NCBI GenBank assembly: GCA_016788425.1
Contig: JAEURQ010000002.1
Location: 496,001-560,000 of the forward strand
DNA from: Chthonomonas sp.
GTDB taxonomy: Bacteria > Armatimonadota > Fimbriimonadia > Fimbriimonadales > Fimbriimonadaceae
DNA: 64,000 nucleotides
Direction of reading: 5' to 3'
In this document: positions 41,656 to 50,914 of the stretch, in pieces
How the letters are laid out: every line of letters starts with the position of its first letter
Position numbering within the stretch: position 1 is the stretch's first letter
Notes under the pieces: generated by a model
Databases searched by the model: none
What the model saw: the letters and a program-made list of their open reading frames with translations, nothing else
Told to the model about the DNA's origin: nothing
Translations under genes and position numbers: made by a program

Positions 41656-42030
41656 ATGAGTACGCGAATCCTCACGACTGTGGCCGCTGTGGCCGTTCTT
41701 GTGGCCGCCTTGCCGCTGGCCACCGCCCAACAAAAGAAGAAGCCCGTGGCCGCCAAGATGTCCGCCGCCAAATCGACGTTCCAAAAGGACGTTGTTGACT
41801 TCACCACTAAGTTCTGCGTGAGTTGCCATACCGGCAAGAACGCCGCCGATGGCGTGGACATCCCCAAGAACGTCAAGGAAGCCGACGTCAAGGTGAAGTA
41901 CGCCAAGCTCTACCGCAAGCTAGCGCGGTACGCGGGTAGCAAGCAAATGCCGCCGCGCGATGCCAAGCCGCAACCCAAGGATGCCGAGCGAACTGCCTTT
42001 ACAAAGTGGATCAGCACGAACATTAAATAG
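41656..42030 (+). CDS. Secreted small c-type cytochrome-like protein
   Basis: The 124-residue product has a signal peptide (RILTTVAAVAVLVAALPLATAQ) and one heme motif CVSCHTGK (about residue 55), with MPPRD later supplying the likely axial Met region as in 'planctomycete-type' cytochromes. ATGs stand at 41653 and 41656; TAAGAT ends 8 nt before the second, which I prefer. It could serve the sugar dehydrogenase at 16912 or respiration. Confidence 0.8.
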   Translation: MSTRILTTVAAVAVLVAALPLATAQQKKKPVAAKMSAAKSTFQKDVVDFTTKFCVSCHTGKNAADGVDIPKNVKEADVKVKYAKLYRKLARYAGSKQMPPRDAKPQPKDAERTAFTKWISTNIK

Positions 42031-42071
42031 GCCGAACAAGGCCCGAAATTCATCGTAGAAATGTGATGAAA

Positions 42072-42098
42072 TTAGCAGTCGCAAGGGTATACTGCTAA
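42072..42098. promoter_or_regulatory. CIRCE-like HrcA operator of groESL
   Basis: TTAGCAGTC, nine spacer bases, then TACTGCTAA: the geometry (9-N9-9) is exactly that of CIRCE (TTAGCACTC-N9-GAGTGCTAA), with 8-bp perfect arms and compensating changes. It covers the -10 box TATACT (42088-42093), so HrcA binding would block transcription. No hrcA gene is in the window. Confidence 0.8.
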
Positions 42099-42150
42099 AA
42101 CTTGGTTGCCGCGGCGAGCCCGCGACAACCATCTTCACAGAGGAACAACG

Positions 42151-44060
<1,910 letters not shown>

Positions 44061-44079
44061 GTCACCGGGACTTAGATAG

Positions 44080-44121
44080 AACTGGCCCCTCATCACGATG
44101 ATGAGGGGCCAGTTTGCTTTT
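44080..44121. terminator. Bidirectional intrinsic terminator between groEL and the DUF5658-like gene
   Basis: A perfect 16-bp stem (AACTGGCCCCTCATCA with its complement, 44099-44114) around CGA, followed by TGCTTTT on the plus strand. It lies between two convergent genes and can serve both. Confidence 0.88.
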
Positions 44122-44479
44122 AGCTATGGGTTCCGATGAGGAACCAAGCGAGCCAAATGCTGAAGTAGACCGCCGAGCCGATGAGGCAGGTGCGGCGCAC
44201 GAAGGCGCTGTTTTGTGGCCAGTACCACACCATGGTTGCCCAGCACGTGATGAGCGTGAGCGCCTTGACAAACACGAAGGCCCATTCGCTGTGTTGAATG
44301 ATGGGCCGCATCACGGGGTTCAGCTCTTCGATTTTGCCGTGAGCATGGAGAACCGCGGTCGAGATCAGGTCAAGGAAGCCAATCGCCATCAGCAACAACA
44401 GCGCGCGGGTGGGCAGTATTCGCCGATACAGCGCGGGCAGTTGTGCGAGTGTTTTCATATCCTTGGGTGGGGCCGCCAT
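44120..44479 (-). CDS. DUF5658-like small membrane protein
   Basis: The 119-residue product has about three hydrophobic helices (ALLLLMAIGFLDLISTAVL, FVFVKALTLITCWATMVWYW, IGSAVYFSIWLAWFLIG) and the ELNPVMRPI motif typical of DUF5658 proteins. Function unknown. ATG choices are 44479 (GAGG 3 nt before) and 44458. It overlaps the 3' end of dacB by 110 nt (or 89) in another frame on the same strand. Confidence 0.7.
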   Translation of the reverse strand: MAAPPKDMKTLAQLPALYRRILPTRALLLLMAIGFLDLISTAVLHAHGKIEELNPVMRPIIQHSEWAFVFVKALTLITCWATMVWYWPQNSAFVRRTCLIGSAVYFSIWLAWFLIGTHS

Positions 44480-45743
44480 CTTCCTCTACTGTTCGCATCA
44501 ATTTATCGGCCAAATCGCGCTGGGCGGAAGAAGAAGTGATCCCGTGGTTAAACACTACGCTAACAATCCTCCGCTCGCCAACCGCATTTTTAACGTATCC
44601 GCTCAGTGAAACTACCGAATTTAGCGTCCCGGTCTTGCCGTGGAAGCTCGCCCCCGGGTTGCGGCCCTTGAGCGTACCAGCCCCCGCGGAGACCAGGCAG
44701 TCGTAAAACGTCTCAAACCAAGGTTGTCCCTGCGCCCATTGCAAAATCTGCGCAATGCCGCGCGTGGTGACGAAGTTGTGGCGACTCAGACCGCTGCCGT
44801 CAATCGGGCGAAAGTCTGAAGGGTCGGCGAGAATGCCGGCGTAAAACGCACCCATTCGTTGGGCGGCCTGGCTATATTCCTTCCCGGCTTCGAGCGGCGC
44901 GAGTTTGGCCGCGCTCATCATGAGGAGGTGCTCGGCGTGATGGTTGTCGCTGTCCACAAGGCACTCCTTGGCCACCTCGCTGAGCGGCTTGCCGGTCAGC
45001 GGACTCCACTTGAGATCGGCTGGAAGCTCCTTAAGCGCCCCGCCCCATTTTCCGCCGAGGTAAGCGGCGGCCGTTTTCAGCGGGTTGGGCTGCGCCAGGG
45101 TGTCGATGCTGGCTTCGTCCTGCGGAAGCTTGCCGCGCACGATGAGGGTGGCGAAGTGCGGGTCGAACTCGCTCTTGGGACCCGCCTCATCCGGACGTCG
45201 AATCACCTTGATGCCGAGTTCGCGCGCAAGCGGAACGACCGCTCCGGCGCGGCTGCGAGCCTCAAAGCCGGCTTCGTCTACGGTGAACGCCGTAATCTTG
45301 GGCGCGTACCGGTTGGGCAGGTCATCGTATTCCCAACTCGGCCCGTAACCGGGGTTGTAGGCGAGCCGCGCCCACACCGTCATGTTGCTCCGCACGCCCA
45401 GGTTCTTGCCGACCGTGCGCAGGGTTTCGCCGGTGAGTTCAGGATCGCCGGGGGCGTCCACGATCACGCGATTGCCGACCCGCGCGAACCTGGTGACAGG
45501 CTTGTAATCGGGGCCGAGCGTGGCAAACGCGAAGATGTTGGTGAGCAGTTTTTGGTTGCTCGCCGGAACGACGCGAATGCCGCTGAGCCGCGAGTAGAGC
45601 TCGGAGCCGCGCTCGTCGGTGACGGTCACGCTCACCAGAGCACCGCTCAGCGCGGGGTTCGCGAGAATCTCGTCGATGCGCTGGCTGAGCGGCGGAGTTT
45701 GCCAAAGCGAAGCGGCGAGCAAAAGCGACTTGACGACGAGCAT
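44370..45743 (-). CDS. dacB: D-alanyl-D-alanine carboxypeptidase/endopeptidase, PBP4 (DacB) type
   Basis: The 457-residue S13-family enzyme trims peptidoglycan stem peptides. A signal peptide (VVKSLLLAASLWQT) precedes SASNQKLLTN-type SxxK (PASNQKLL), SDNHHAE (SxN) and HGKTGTL (KTG). The ATG at 45743 is chosen because the upstream frame is unrelated. After the KLMR end of the domain the frame continues about 30 residues into the downstream gene. Confidence 0.9.
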   Translation of the reverse strand: MLVVKSLLLAASLWQTPPLSQRIDEILANPALSGALVSVTVTDERGSELYSRLSGIRVVPASNQKLLTNIFAFATLGPDYKPVTRFARVGNRVIVDAPGDPELTGETLRTVGKNLGVRSNMTVWARLAYNPGYGPSWEYDDLPNRYAPKITAFTVDEAGFEARSRAGAVVPLARELGIKVIRRPDEAGPKSEFDPHFATLIVRGKLPQDEASIDTLAQPNPLKTAAAYLGGKWGGALKELPADLKWSPLTGKPLSEVAKECLVDSDNHHAEHLLMMSAAKLAPLEAGKEYSQAAQRMGAFYAGILADPSDFRPIDGSGLSRHNFVTTRGIAQILQWAQGQPWFETFYDCLVSAGAGTLKGRNPGASFHGKTGTLNSVVSLSGYVKNAVGERRIVSVVFNHGITSSSAQRDLADKLMRTVEEDGGPTQGYENTRTTARAVSANTAHPRAVVADGDWLP

Positions 45744-45753
45744 AGGTTCCGTT

Positions 45754-46587
45754 TTACCGGACTTTCGGGCCCGAGAGCGGGGCGGTGTGCACTCGCCAGA
45801 ACATCGGTTTGAACGGGAGCCGCAGCAGCGCGCCCAGACGGTTGATGCACCACGCCGCCGCCATCGCCGCTCGCCCATGGTGGATGCGGAAGTAAAGCTC
45901 CTTGCCGCGGTTATACATCGCCACGCTCCACCACCGATTGCCGCTGGAACTCGCCCCGAGCGCGTGCTCAAAACGCGCCTCGGGGATGTACAAAATGCGG
46001 CCATGTTTGCGTAGGCGACGGCATAACTCGGTGTCTTCGCAGTACAGGAAAAAGCGCTCATCGAACGGCTCAACCGGGCGAAACATCAGGCACGCGCCCA
46101 TAACCTGCTCGACCTCCATAGTTCGGTCGGAGCGAATCCAGTAGGTGTCCATAAAACTCCCCCGGAACAGTTTTTCCAAGAAGAGTTGTTCGCACAACAG
46201 GCGTCCCAAAGTCAAACTTCGGCACGCTGATGGTGAGAGCGAGCCGCCGGTGACCAGCCCGCCGCCGACGGCAACCACGCCGGGCACCATCTCATCAAGC
46301 AATCGGGCGATAGCACCAGGTTCGGCCGCCGCATCGGAGTTCAGCAACAGCGCGATCTCGTGCCGCCGCCGAGCCAAGCCTTGGTTGTTGGCCGCGCCAA
46401 ACCCGCGGTTGTCGGGGTTCGCGACGAGTTCGACCATGGGAAACTCGGACCCGACCATGTCCGCCGAACCGTCGGCAGACGCGTTGTCCACAACGATGAC
46501 CTGGTCCACATCGGCCAAGGATTCCAGGCACCGACGCAGCAGGTCGCGCGTGTTATAGCTCACCACCACCACCGTTACCTGCAGCAC
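45754..46587 (-). CDS. Family 2 glycosyltransferase (rhamnosyltransferase-like)
   Basis: The 277-residue GT-A enzyme has VVVVSYNTRDLLRRCLESL, VIVVDNASADGSADMV, NRGFGAANNQG, LLNSDAA (DXD-like) and RFFLYCEDTELCRRLR, as in WbbL/rhamnosyl transferases of surface-glycan synthesis. It has a GTG start and is divergent from greA. Placed next to dacB by an 10-nt gap, it probably acts on envelope polysaccharide. Confidence 0.85.
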   Translation of the reverse strand: MLQVTVVVVSYNTRDLLRRCLESLADVDQVIVVDNASADGSADMVGSEFPMVELVANPDNRGFGAANNQGLARRRHEIALLLNSDAAAEPGAIARLLDEMVPGVVAVGGGLVTGGSLSPSACRSLTLGRLLCEQLFLEKLFRGSFMDTYWIRSDRTMEVEQVMGACLMFRPVEPFDERFFLYCEDTELCRRLRKHGRILYIPEARFEHALGASSSGNRWWSVAMYNRGKELYFRIHHGRAAMAAAWCINRLGALLRLPFKPMFWRVHTAPLSGPKVR

Positions 46588-46611
46588 GCCGAGGTTGTAC
46601 CCCGAAGGTGC

Positions 46612-46617
46612 TAAAAT
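46612..46617 (+). promoter_or_regulatory. -10-like box TAAAAT of greA
   Basis: TAAAAT ends 7 nt before the ATG at 46625 and decides the greA start against an in-frame one at 46595. Confidence 0.5.
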
Positions 46618-46624
46618 AGCCGGG

Positions 46625-47098
46625 ATGGCCGACGAAATTTTGTTGACCCAGGAAGGCTACAACAAGCTCGAAGAAGAGTTGATTCACCTGAAGGGGCCGA
46701 AGCGACTCGCGATTGCCGACGCGATCCGCGAGGCGAAAGCGCATGGCGACTTGCGTGAAAACGCCGCCTATCACGAAGCGAAGCTCAACCAGACCCGCAA
46801 CGACAGCCGCGTGGCGGACCTCGAAAAGGTGTTGCAAATCGCGCGCGTCGTGCAACGTCCCGAGAACGCGGGCGCGATGGCGCACCTCGGTAGCAAGGTG
46901 AAGTTGCACGACAAGAAGTGGGATGAAGAACTGGTCATCAGCCTCGTCGGCAGCTTCGAAGCCGACCCGACCGCCGACTTGATTTCGATCACCTCGCCGC
47001 TCGGCGGCGCAATTCTGGGCCGCAGTGTCGGCGACGAAGTGGAGGTAGAAGCCCCGAGTGGAACGCAGCAATACAAGATTCTGGAAATTAGCGAGTAG
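46625..47098 (+). CDS. greA: Transcription elongation factor GreA
   Basis: The 157-residue factor stimulates cleavage of backtracked RNA by RNA polymerase. The coiled coil includes LTQEGYNKLEEELIHLKGPKR and the tip HGDLRENAAYHEAK with its acidic pair; the C-domain has ISITSPLGGAILGRSVGDEVEVEAPSG. Length is standard. The following lipoprotein gene starts 41 nt inside its 3' end. Confidence 0.96.
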   Translation: MADEILLTQEGYNKLEEELIHLKGPKRLAIADAIREAKAHGDLRENAAYHEAKLNQTRNDSRVADLEKVLQIARVVQRPENAGAMAHLGSKVKLHDKKWDEELVISLVGSFEADPTADLISITSPLGGAILGRSVGDEVEVEAPSGTQQYKILEISE

Positions 47099-47744
47099 CC
47101 TCGCGCTCTTGGGAATTCTCGCGGGTTGCGGCTCAAGCGAGCCCACCGTGGAGAATAACGAGACCGTGCGGGCGGCCAGTAAACCGGCGGGGCCAGCGGC
47201 TCCGACCGAGCTTGAAGTGCAGGTTCCCGGAACGCCGAGTTCCGATGCGCTGGCTCTGCTCTACGGCACGGCCATCGTCCACGTGGGTGACAACTCCGAA
47301 CTCGCGTTTCAGCAGTTCCCGCGGCCGAAGGGCGCGGTGGAAAGCTCCGATGAGCCGCCGGTGAAGATCGTTGGCGCCAAGACCGCGGTGTGGGACAAGG
47401 ACCAAGAGTCGTTTGCCGTGCTGAGCCTCGACGAACGGGTTCTGGTGGCCGTGCACACCAAGCCGCTCGCAACTTCGGTGCAGGTTCTGCTCGATCGCTA
47501 CACCAAAAAGTTTGGCCAGCCCGAGTTTGTCAGCCGGGGCCAAGTCGAATACCGCTTTTGGGACACGCCGGAACTCGGGCAAACCCTTATGCTGTGCTGG
47601 GCGCCGAACGCCTCTAACACCACGCTGGTGACGGCTGCGGTGGGCCTCACGCCGGTCATGCGTGAGTTCCGGATGGATCCTTCCAGCGCAGAAGCCGACG
47701 CCATGCGGGCCAGCAACTTGCTTTCGGCCCAAACACCAAAGTAG
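47058..47744 (+). CDS. Lipoprotein of unknown function
   Basis: The 228-residue product starts at a GTG with GGAGG 12 nt upstream, both within greA. Lipoprotein signal WKLASSLALLGILAGCGSS. The mature protein has a Ala/Pro spacer and an alpha/beta part (IVHVGDNSELAFQQFPRPKG, VQVLLDRYTKKFGQPEFVS) but no recognised domain. The overlap with greA (41 nt, different frame) implies coupled translation. Confidence 0.7.
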   Translation: MERSNTRFWKLASSLALLGILAGCGSSEPTVENNETVRAASKPAGPAAPTELEVQVPGTPSSDALALLYGTAIVHVGDNSELAFQQFPRPKGAVESSDEPPVKIVGAKTAVWDKDQESFAVLSLDERVLVAVHTKPLATSVQVLLDRYTKKFGQPEFVSRGQVEYRFWDTPELGQTLMLCWAPNASNTTLVTAAVGLTPVMREFRMDPSSAEADAMRASNLLSAQTPK

Positions 47745-47945
47745 GCGCATCGGAAACGTTTTTACGCAAACCCGCGTCATCTAATGTATCCAATCTACTG
47801 CGGATTGGAAATCTACAAAAGCAGGAGGTGGTGCGTAAAAAATGGATAGTAACAAACGTAACCAGGGAGGTCGAGGGTTTTAGCCGACCAACGACCGCGT
47901 TCGTGGGCGTGCGATGAACATTGCTCTCCCTGGACAAAATCAGAA

Positions 47946-47976
47946 GTGCCCCTCAACCGAGGGGCGCTTTCGTTTT
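47946..47976 (+). terminator. Intrinsic terminator upstream of kdsB
   Basis: GTGCCCCTC and GAGGGGCGC pair around AACC, followed by TTTCGTTTT. It lies before, not after, kdsB, and so must end transcription from the lipoprotein gene or from the orphan unit. Confidence 0.75.
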
Positions 47977-47979
47977 CGC

Positions 47980-47985
47980 TATACT
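47980..47985 (+). promoter_or_regulatory. -10-like box TATACT of kdsB
   Basis: TATACT ends 7 nt before the GTG at 47993, just after the terminator. It marks an independent promoter and selects the GTG, from which the protein begins with the usual KdsB N-terminus. Confidence 0.55.
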
Positions 47986-47992
47986 GCGATTT

Positions 47993-48721
47993 GTGAATTG
48001 CGTCATCGTCATTCCCGCCCGCATGGGCTCCACGCGCTTTCCCGGCAAACCGCTCGCTGACCTCGGCGGCAAGCCGATGGTGCAATGGGTGGTGGAGGCG
48101 GCGCGACGAGCCGAGATCACCGACCGCGTGGTGGTCGCAACCTGCGACCAGGTGATTGTGGACGCGTGCGCCGCATTTGGCGCCGAAGCCATCATGACCC
48201 GCGACGACCATCCGAGTGGCACCGACCGTATTGGCGAAGTGAGCGAGAAGATTCCTGCCGACGTGTACGTCAACGTGCAGGGCGACGAGCCGCTTATCCC
48301 GGTTGAGACCATCCGCGCCTGCGCCGCGCCGCTCTTGGCTGACGCAAGCATCTTGATGGGCAGCGTGTTCTCGGAGTGCAAACCTGAGGAGGAGGATGAC
48401 CCCAGCGTGGTGAAGGTGGTCACCGACCGCGCAGGTTTTGCGCTGTACTTTAGCCGCCATGCGATTCCGTTTCCGCGCAACCCCCGACCTCAGGCCCTGC
48501 GCAAGCACGTCGGAATCTATGCCTATCGCCGCGAGGTGCTGCAAGACTTTTGCCGGTGGCCGATGGGCACGCTGGAGGAGGCGGAGAGCCTGGAGCAGCT
48601 GCGATTCTTAGAAAACGGTGTGCGCATCAAGATGAGCGAGGGAAGCGGCTCGGCCATTGCCGTGGACACGCCCGAGCAGGCGGAGCAGGTGCGCCAAGTG
48701 TTGGCCGGAGGACGATCATGA
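47993..48721 (+). CDS. kdsB: CMP-Kdo synthetase (3-deoxy-manno-octulosonate cytidylyltransferase)
   Basis: The 242-residue enzyme activates Kdo for the LPS inner core, which implies an outer membrane with LPS. Motifs: VIVIPARMGSTRFPGKPLADL, VATCDQVIVDA, MTRDDHPSGTDRIGEV and NVQGDEPLI. GTG start. Its stop overlaps the next start (ATGA). No other Kdo genes are in the window. Confidence 0.95.
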   Translation: MNCVIVIPARMGSTRFPGKPLADLGGKPMVQWVVEAARRAEITDRVVVATCDQVIVDACAAFGAEAIMTRDDHPSGTDRIGEVSEKIPADVYVNVQGDEPLIPVETIRACAAPLLADASILMGSVFSECKPEEEDDPSVVKVVTDRAGFALYFSRHAIPFPRNPRPQALRKHVGIYAYRREVLQDFCRWPMGTLEEAESLEQLRFLENGVRIKMSEGSGSAIAVDTPEQAEQVRQVLAGGRS

Positions 48722-50898
48722 TTCTTATGGATATGCAGGTGGGTTCGACCCTCGAATTTGACTACGTTAACCGAAGCGGGCTGGTGGTTCGCTCGCAGGG
48801 AATTGAACTTGTGAGTGGCAGCTTCCTACAGTTCTATGCCCCCGGATGGACCAAGGGCTACTACAGCAGCAATTGGAATGACCAAACCATCACTCGCCGG
48901 CCGGATGGCTCGCTCTTGGTGACGTTCAAGTCGGGCGACGGCAAGGCCGAAGGCACCCAAACTTACTGGCCTTCGCCCATGGGCTTTCGGATTGATTGCA
49001 ACTACCTATGGCGTGGCGACGAGCCGTGCCTCGTGGAGAGCACCATCGGTCTGCTCAAGTTACGCCCCTTCACCAAGTTTTCCGCGGGTCAAAAGCCACA
49101 AGACTTTGGCCCGGCGCGAAAGGGAGACGAAGTCGCTCGCCGTTTGGCCGCCGACCCGCAACGTAGCTTTGTGTTTTCCGGACCCAGCCGCGAAGTGACC
49201 GTCTCCAGCACGTTGCCGTTCATCGCCTTCGATGCTCGCGGTTACGAACAGGAATGGGCCCGGCGACAAGACTTGCTCTGGCTCGGTCACCCCGCGATTG
49301 AACTCAAAAAGGGCGTCCCGGTCAGCTATTCGGTGACGGTCGAGCACCCGATTCGCATGGCACCGATGCTGCGAGACAAAGCCATTTCGGCCACGTTTGC
49401 GCCTCTGAAGCAGGCCGTCAAACCCTGGGAACCGCGCGGCGTGCGCGACATGCAACTCTCCGGGAAACCCAAGCTGGAGTGGCGCGGCCTTCACCTCTTC
49501 GTAGGGCCGCAAAGCGAGGCGGTGCACGCCAAACTGGCGCGCGACGTCTTGCCGAAACTCAAGATCAACAAGGTGTTGCTGCAGTGCGAGCAATCGCGGT
49601 GGAGCAGCCTCAAAACCGACACACTCAAGAACTTCACTGATCTCGCCAGCCTCAAACGGATTTTTGATACCTACCGCAAGAACGGCATCGAACCGATTCC
49701 GCTGATTCAAAGCTTCGGGCATATGGAGTGGTTCTTCGCGGGTGGCCAAAATCGCGACCTCGCGTTCAATCCGCTGGTGCCCTACGCGATCGATCCGCGC
49801 AAACCCGAAGCCGTGGCCGCGATCCTGAAAATCTGGGACGAAGCGATTAAGGTACTCAAGCCCAAAGAGATTCACTTTGGACTCGACGAGGTGGATATGC
49901 GCGGCGCGCCCGACGACCCGGCACTCACCACCGAGTTGTGGCGCAAGATGATCCCGCAGCTTGCCGCCTATGCCGATAGTAAAAAGCTCCCGTGGATGCT
50001 GTGGGGCGACCAGATGCTCGGTCCGGGCCAAGCACCCGATGCCGCGCTAGGCGACAGCGTCGCCGAAGCCGCCAAGCGGCGTGAGGTTGTGCCCAAAACC
50101 GCCACCATTACCGATTGGCACTATCTGAACAACCCGAATCCGGCGGTCTACAACAATGTCGCCCTTTGGAAACAGTGGGGCTTTCGCCAGATCGGATCGG
50201 TGTGGAACCGCCCCGACAACGTGTACGGCTACACCCACGCCATCATCAACCATGGCGAGCGCGGAATGCTGCAGACCACCTGGGCCGGTTACTACCTGAG
50301 CGAGCGCAGCATGCTCGACAACTGGGGTCAATACGCCAGCACGGTGCTGCTCGCGGATTACTCGTTCTCCGGTCGCAAAGAGCGCCCAAAAGACTTGCCC
50401 TACAAGCCCGAGACTGTGCTGCGCGACCTCTGGTTCGGCGGCGAACGACGCACTCTCGCGGGGTCGGCGGTGATATGGGACACAAGCGCCGCGCCAACCG
50501 ACGTGCCTGAGGGTCAAATCGTGTTGCAAAAGCCGTTGCGGTTTTACGACACCTACCAGGGTGGCGAGCCGTTCACCAGCTATACGTTCGACCTCCCCAA
50601 CGAGGTCAGCGAGATCAAGATTATGCTCCGCGCCCGGAATCCGGTCGTCGAAGGGAAGTCGGTGCTTCTGGCAACAATCGGCGAAGAGGACGAGTCTGTG
50701 CACTACGGCTGGGACGTGCGGGTCAAGGACGATCTGCGACCTCTATTCCGGGCACAGAACGGGCCGGACGGCACAAGCGTCGTGACGATCCGATTCGAAA
50801 CCGGCAGCGGGCCCAACCTCGTGCTCAAACAACTCGATGACGAGGCCGCGCTGGAAATCATGGCGATCACGCTCGTCCCGCACGGTAAAAGTCGGTAA
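48718..50898 (+). CDS. Family 20-like glycoside hydrolase (putative beta-N-acetylhexosaminidase)
   Basis: The 726-residue protein starts at the ATG overlapping the kdsB stop. A ~280-residue beta-rich N-part precedes a TIM-barrel with IHFGLDEVDMRG (HxGxDE catalytic pair, about residue 385), PLIQSFGHMEW and WHYLNNPNPAVYN. A C-terminal beta domain follows. Known GH20 enzymes remove GlcNAc/GalNAc from glycans. The AmpG-like permease just downstream suggests a role in muropeptide or GlcNAc recycling. No signal peptide is seen. Confidence 0.75.
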   Translation: MILMDMQVGSTLEFDYVNRSGLVVRSQGIELVSGSFLQFYAPGWTKGYYSSNWNDQTITRRPDGSLLVTFKSGDGKAEGTQTYWPSPMGFRIDCNYLWRGDEPCLVESTIGLLKLRPFTKFSAGQKPQDFGPARKGDEVARRLAADPQRSFVFSGPSREVTVSSTLPFIAFDARGYEQEWARRQDLLWLGHPAIELKKGVPVSYSVTVEHPIRMAPMLRDKAISATFAPLKQAVKPWEPRGVRDMQLSGKPKLEWRGLHLFVGPQSEAVHAKLARDVLPKLKINKVLLQCEQSRWSSLKTDTLKNFTDLASLKRIFDTYRKNGIEPIPLIQSFGHMEWFFAGGQNRDLAFNPLVPYAIDPRKPEAVAAILKIWDEAIKVLKPKEIHFGLDEVDMRGAPDDPALTTELWRKMIPQLAAYADSKKLPWMLWGDQMLGPGQAPDAALGDSVAEAAKRREVVPKTATITDWHYLNNPNPAVYNNVALWKQWGFRQIGSVWNRPDNVYGYTHAIINHGERGMLQTTWAGYYLSERSMLDNWGQYASTVLLADYSFSGRKERPKDLPYKPETVLRDLWFGGERRTLAGSAVIWDTSAAPTDVPEGQIVLQKPLRFYDTYQGGEPFTSYTFDLPNEVSEIKIMLRARNPVVEGKSVLLATIGEEDESVHYGWDVRVKDDLRPLFRAQNGPDGTSVVTIRFETGSGPNLVLKQLDDEAALEIMAITLVPHGKSR

Positions 50899-50914
50899 AG
50901 TTGGCTTAACACTC

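Larger units (their letters stand above)
47745..47992 (+). other. Orphan structured intergenic region, candidate small RNA or short-peptide unit
   Basis: The longest gene-free stretch (248 nt) is not empty. It holds a 10-bp inverted repeat (TTTTTACGCA at 47759, TGCGTAAAAA at 47831), a strong AGGAGGTG (47823-47830) before a 13-codon frame from ATG 47842 (MDSNKRNQGGRGF), a stem CCAGGGAG/CTCCCTGG (about 47862-47869 with 47925-47932) enclosing GGTCG/CGACC, and a terminator at 47946. It could be a structured RNA, a leader or a micro-ORF. I recognise no known class. Confidence 0.4.
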
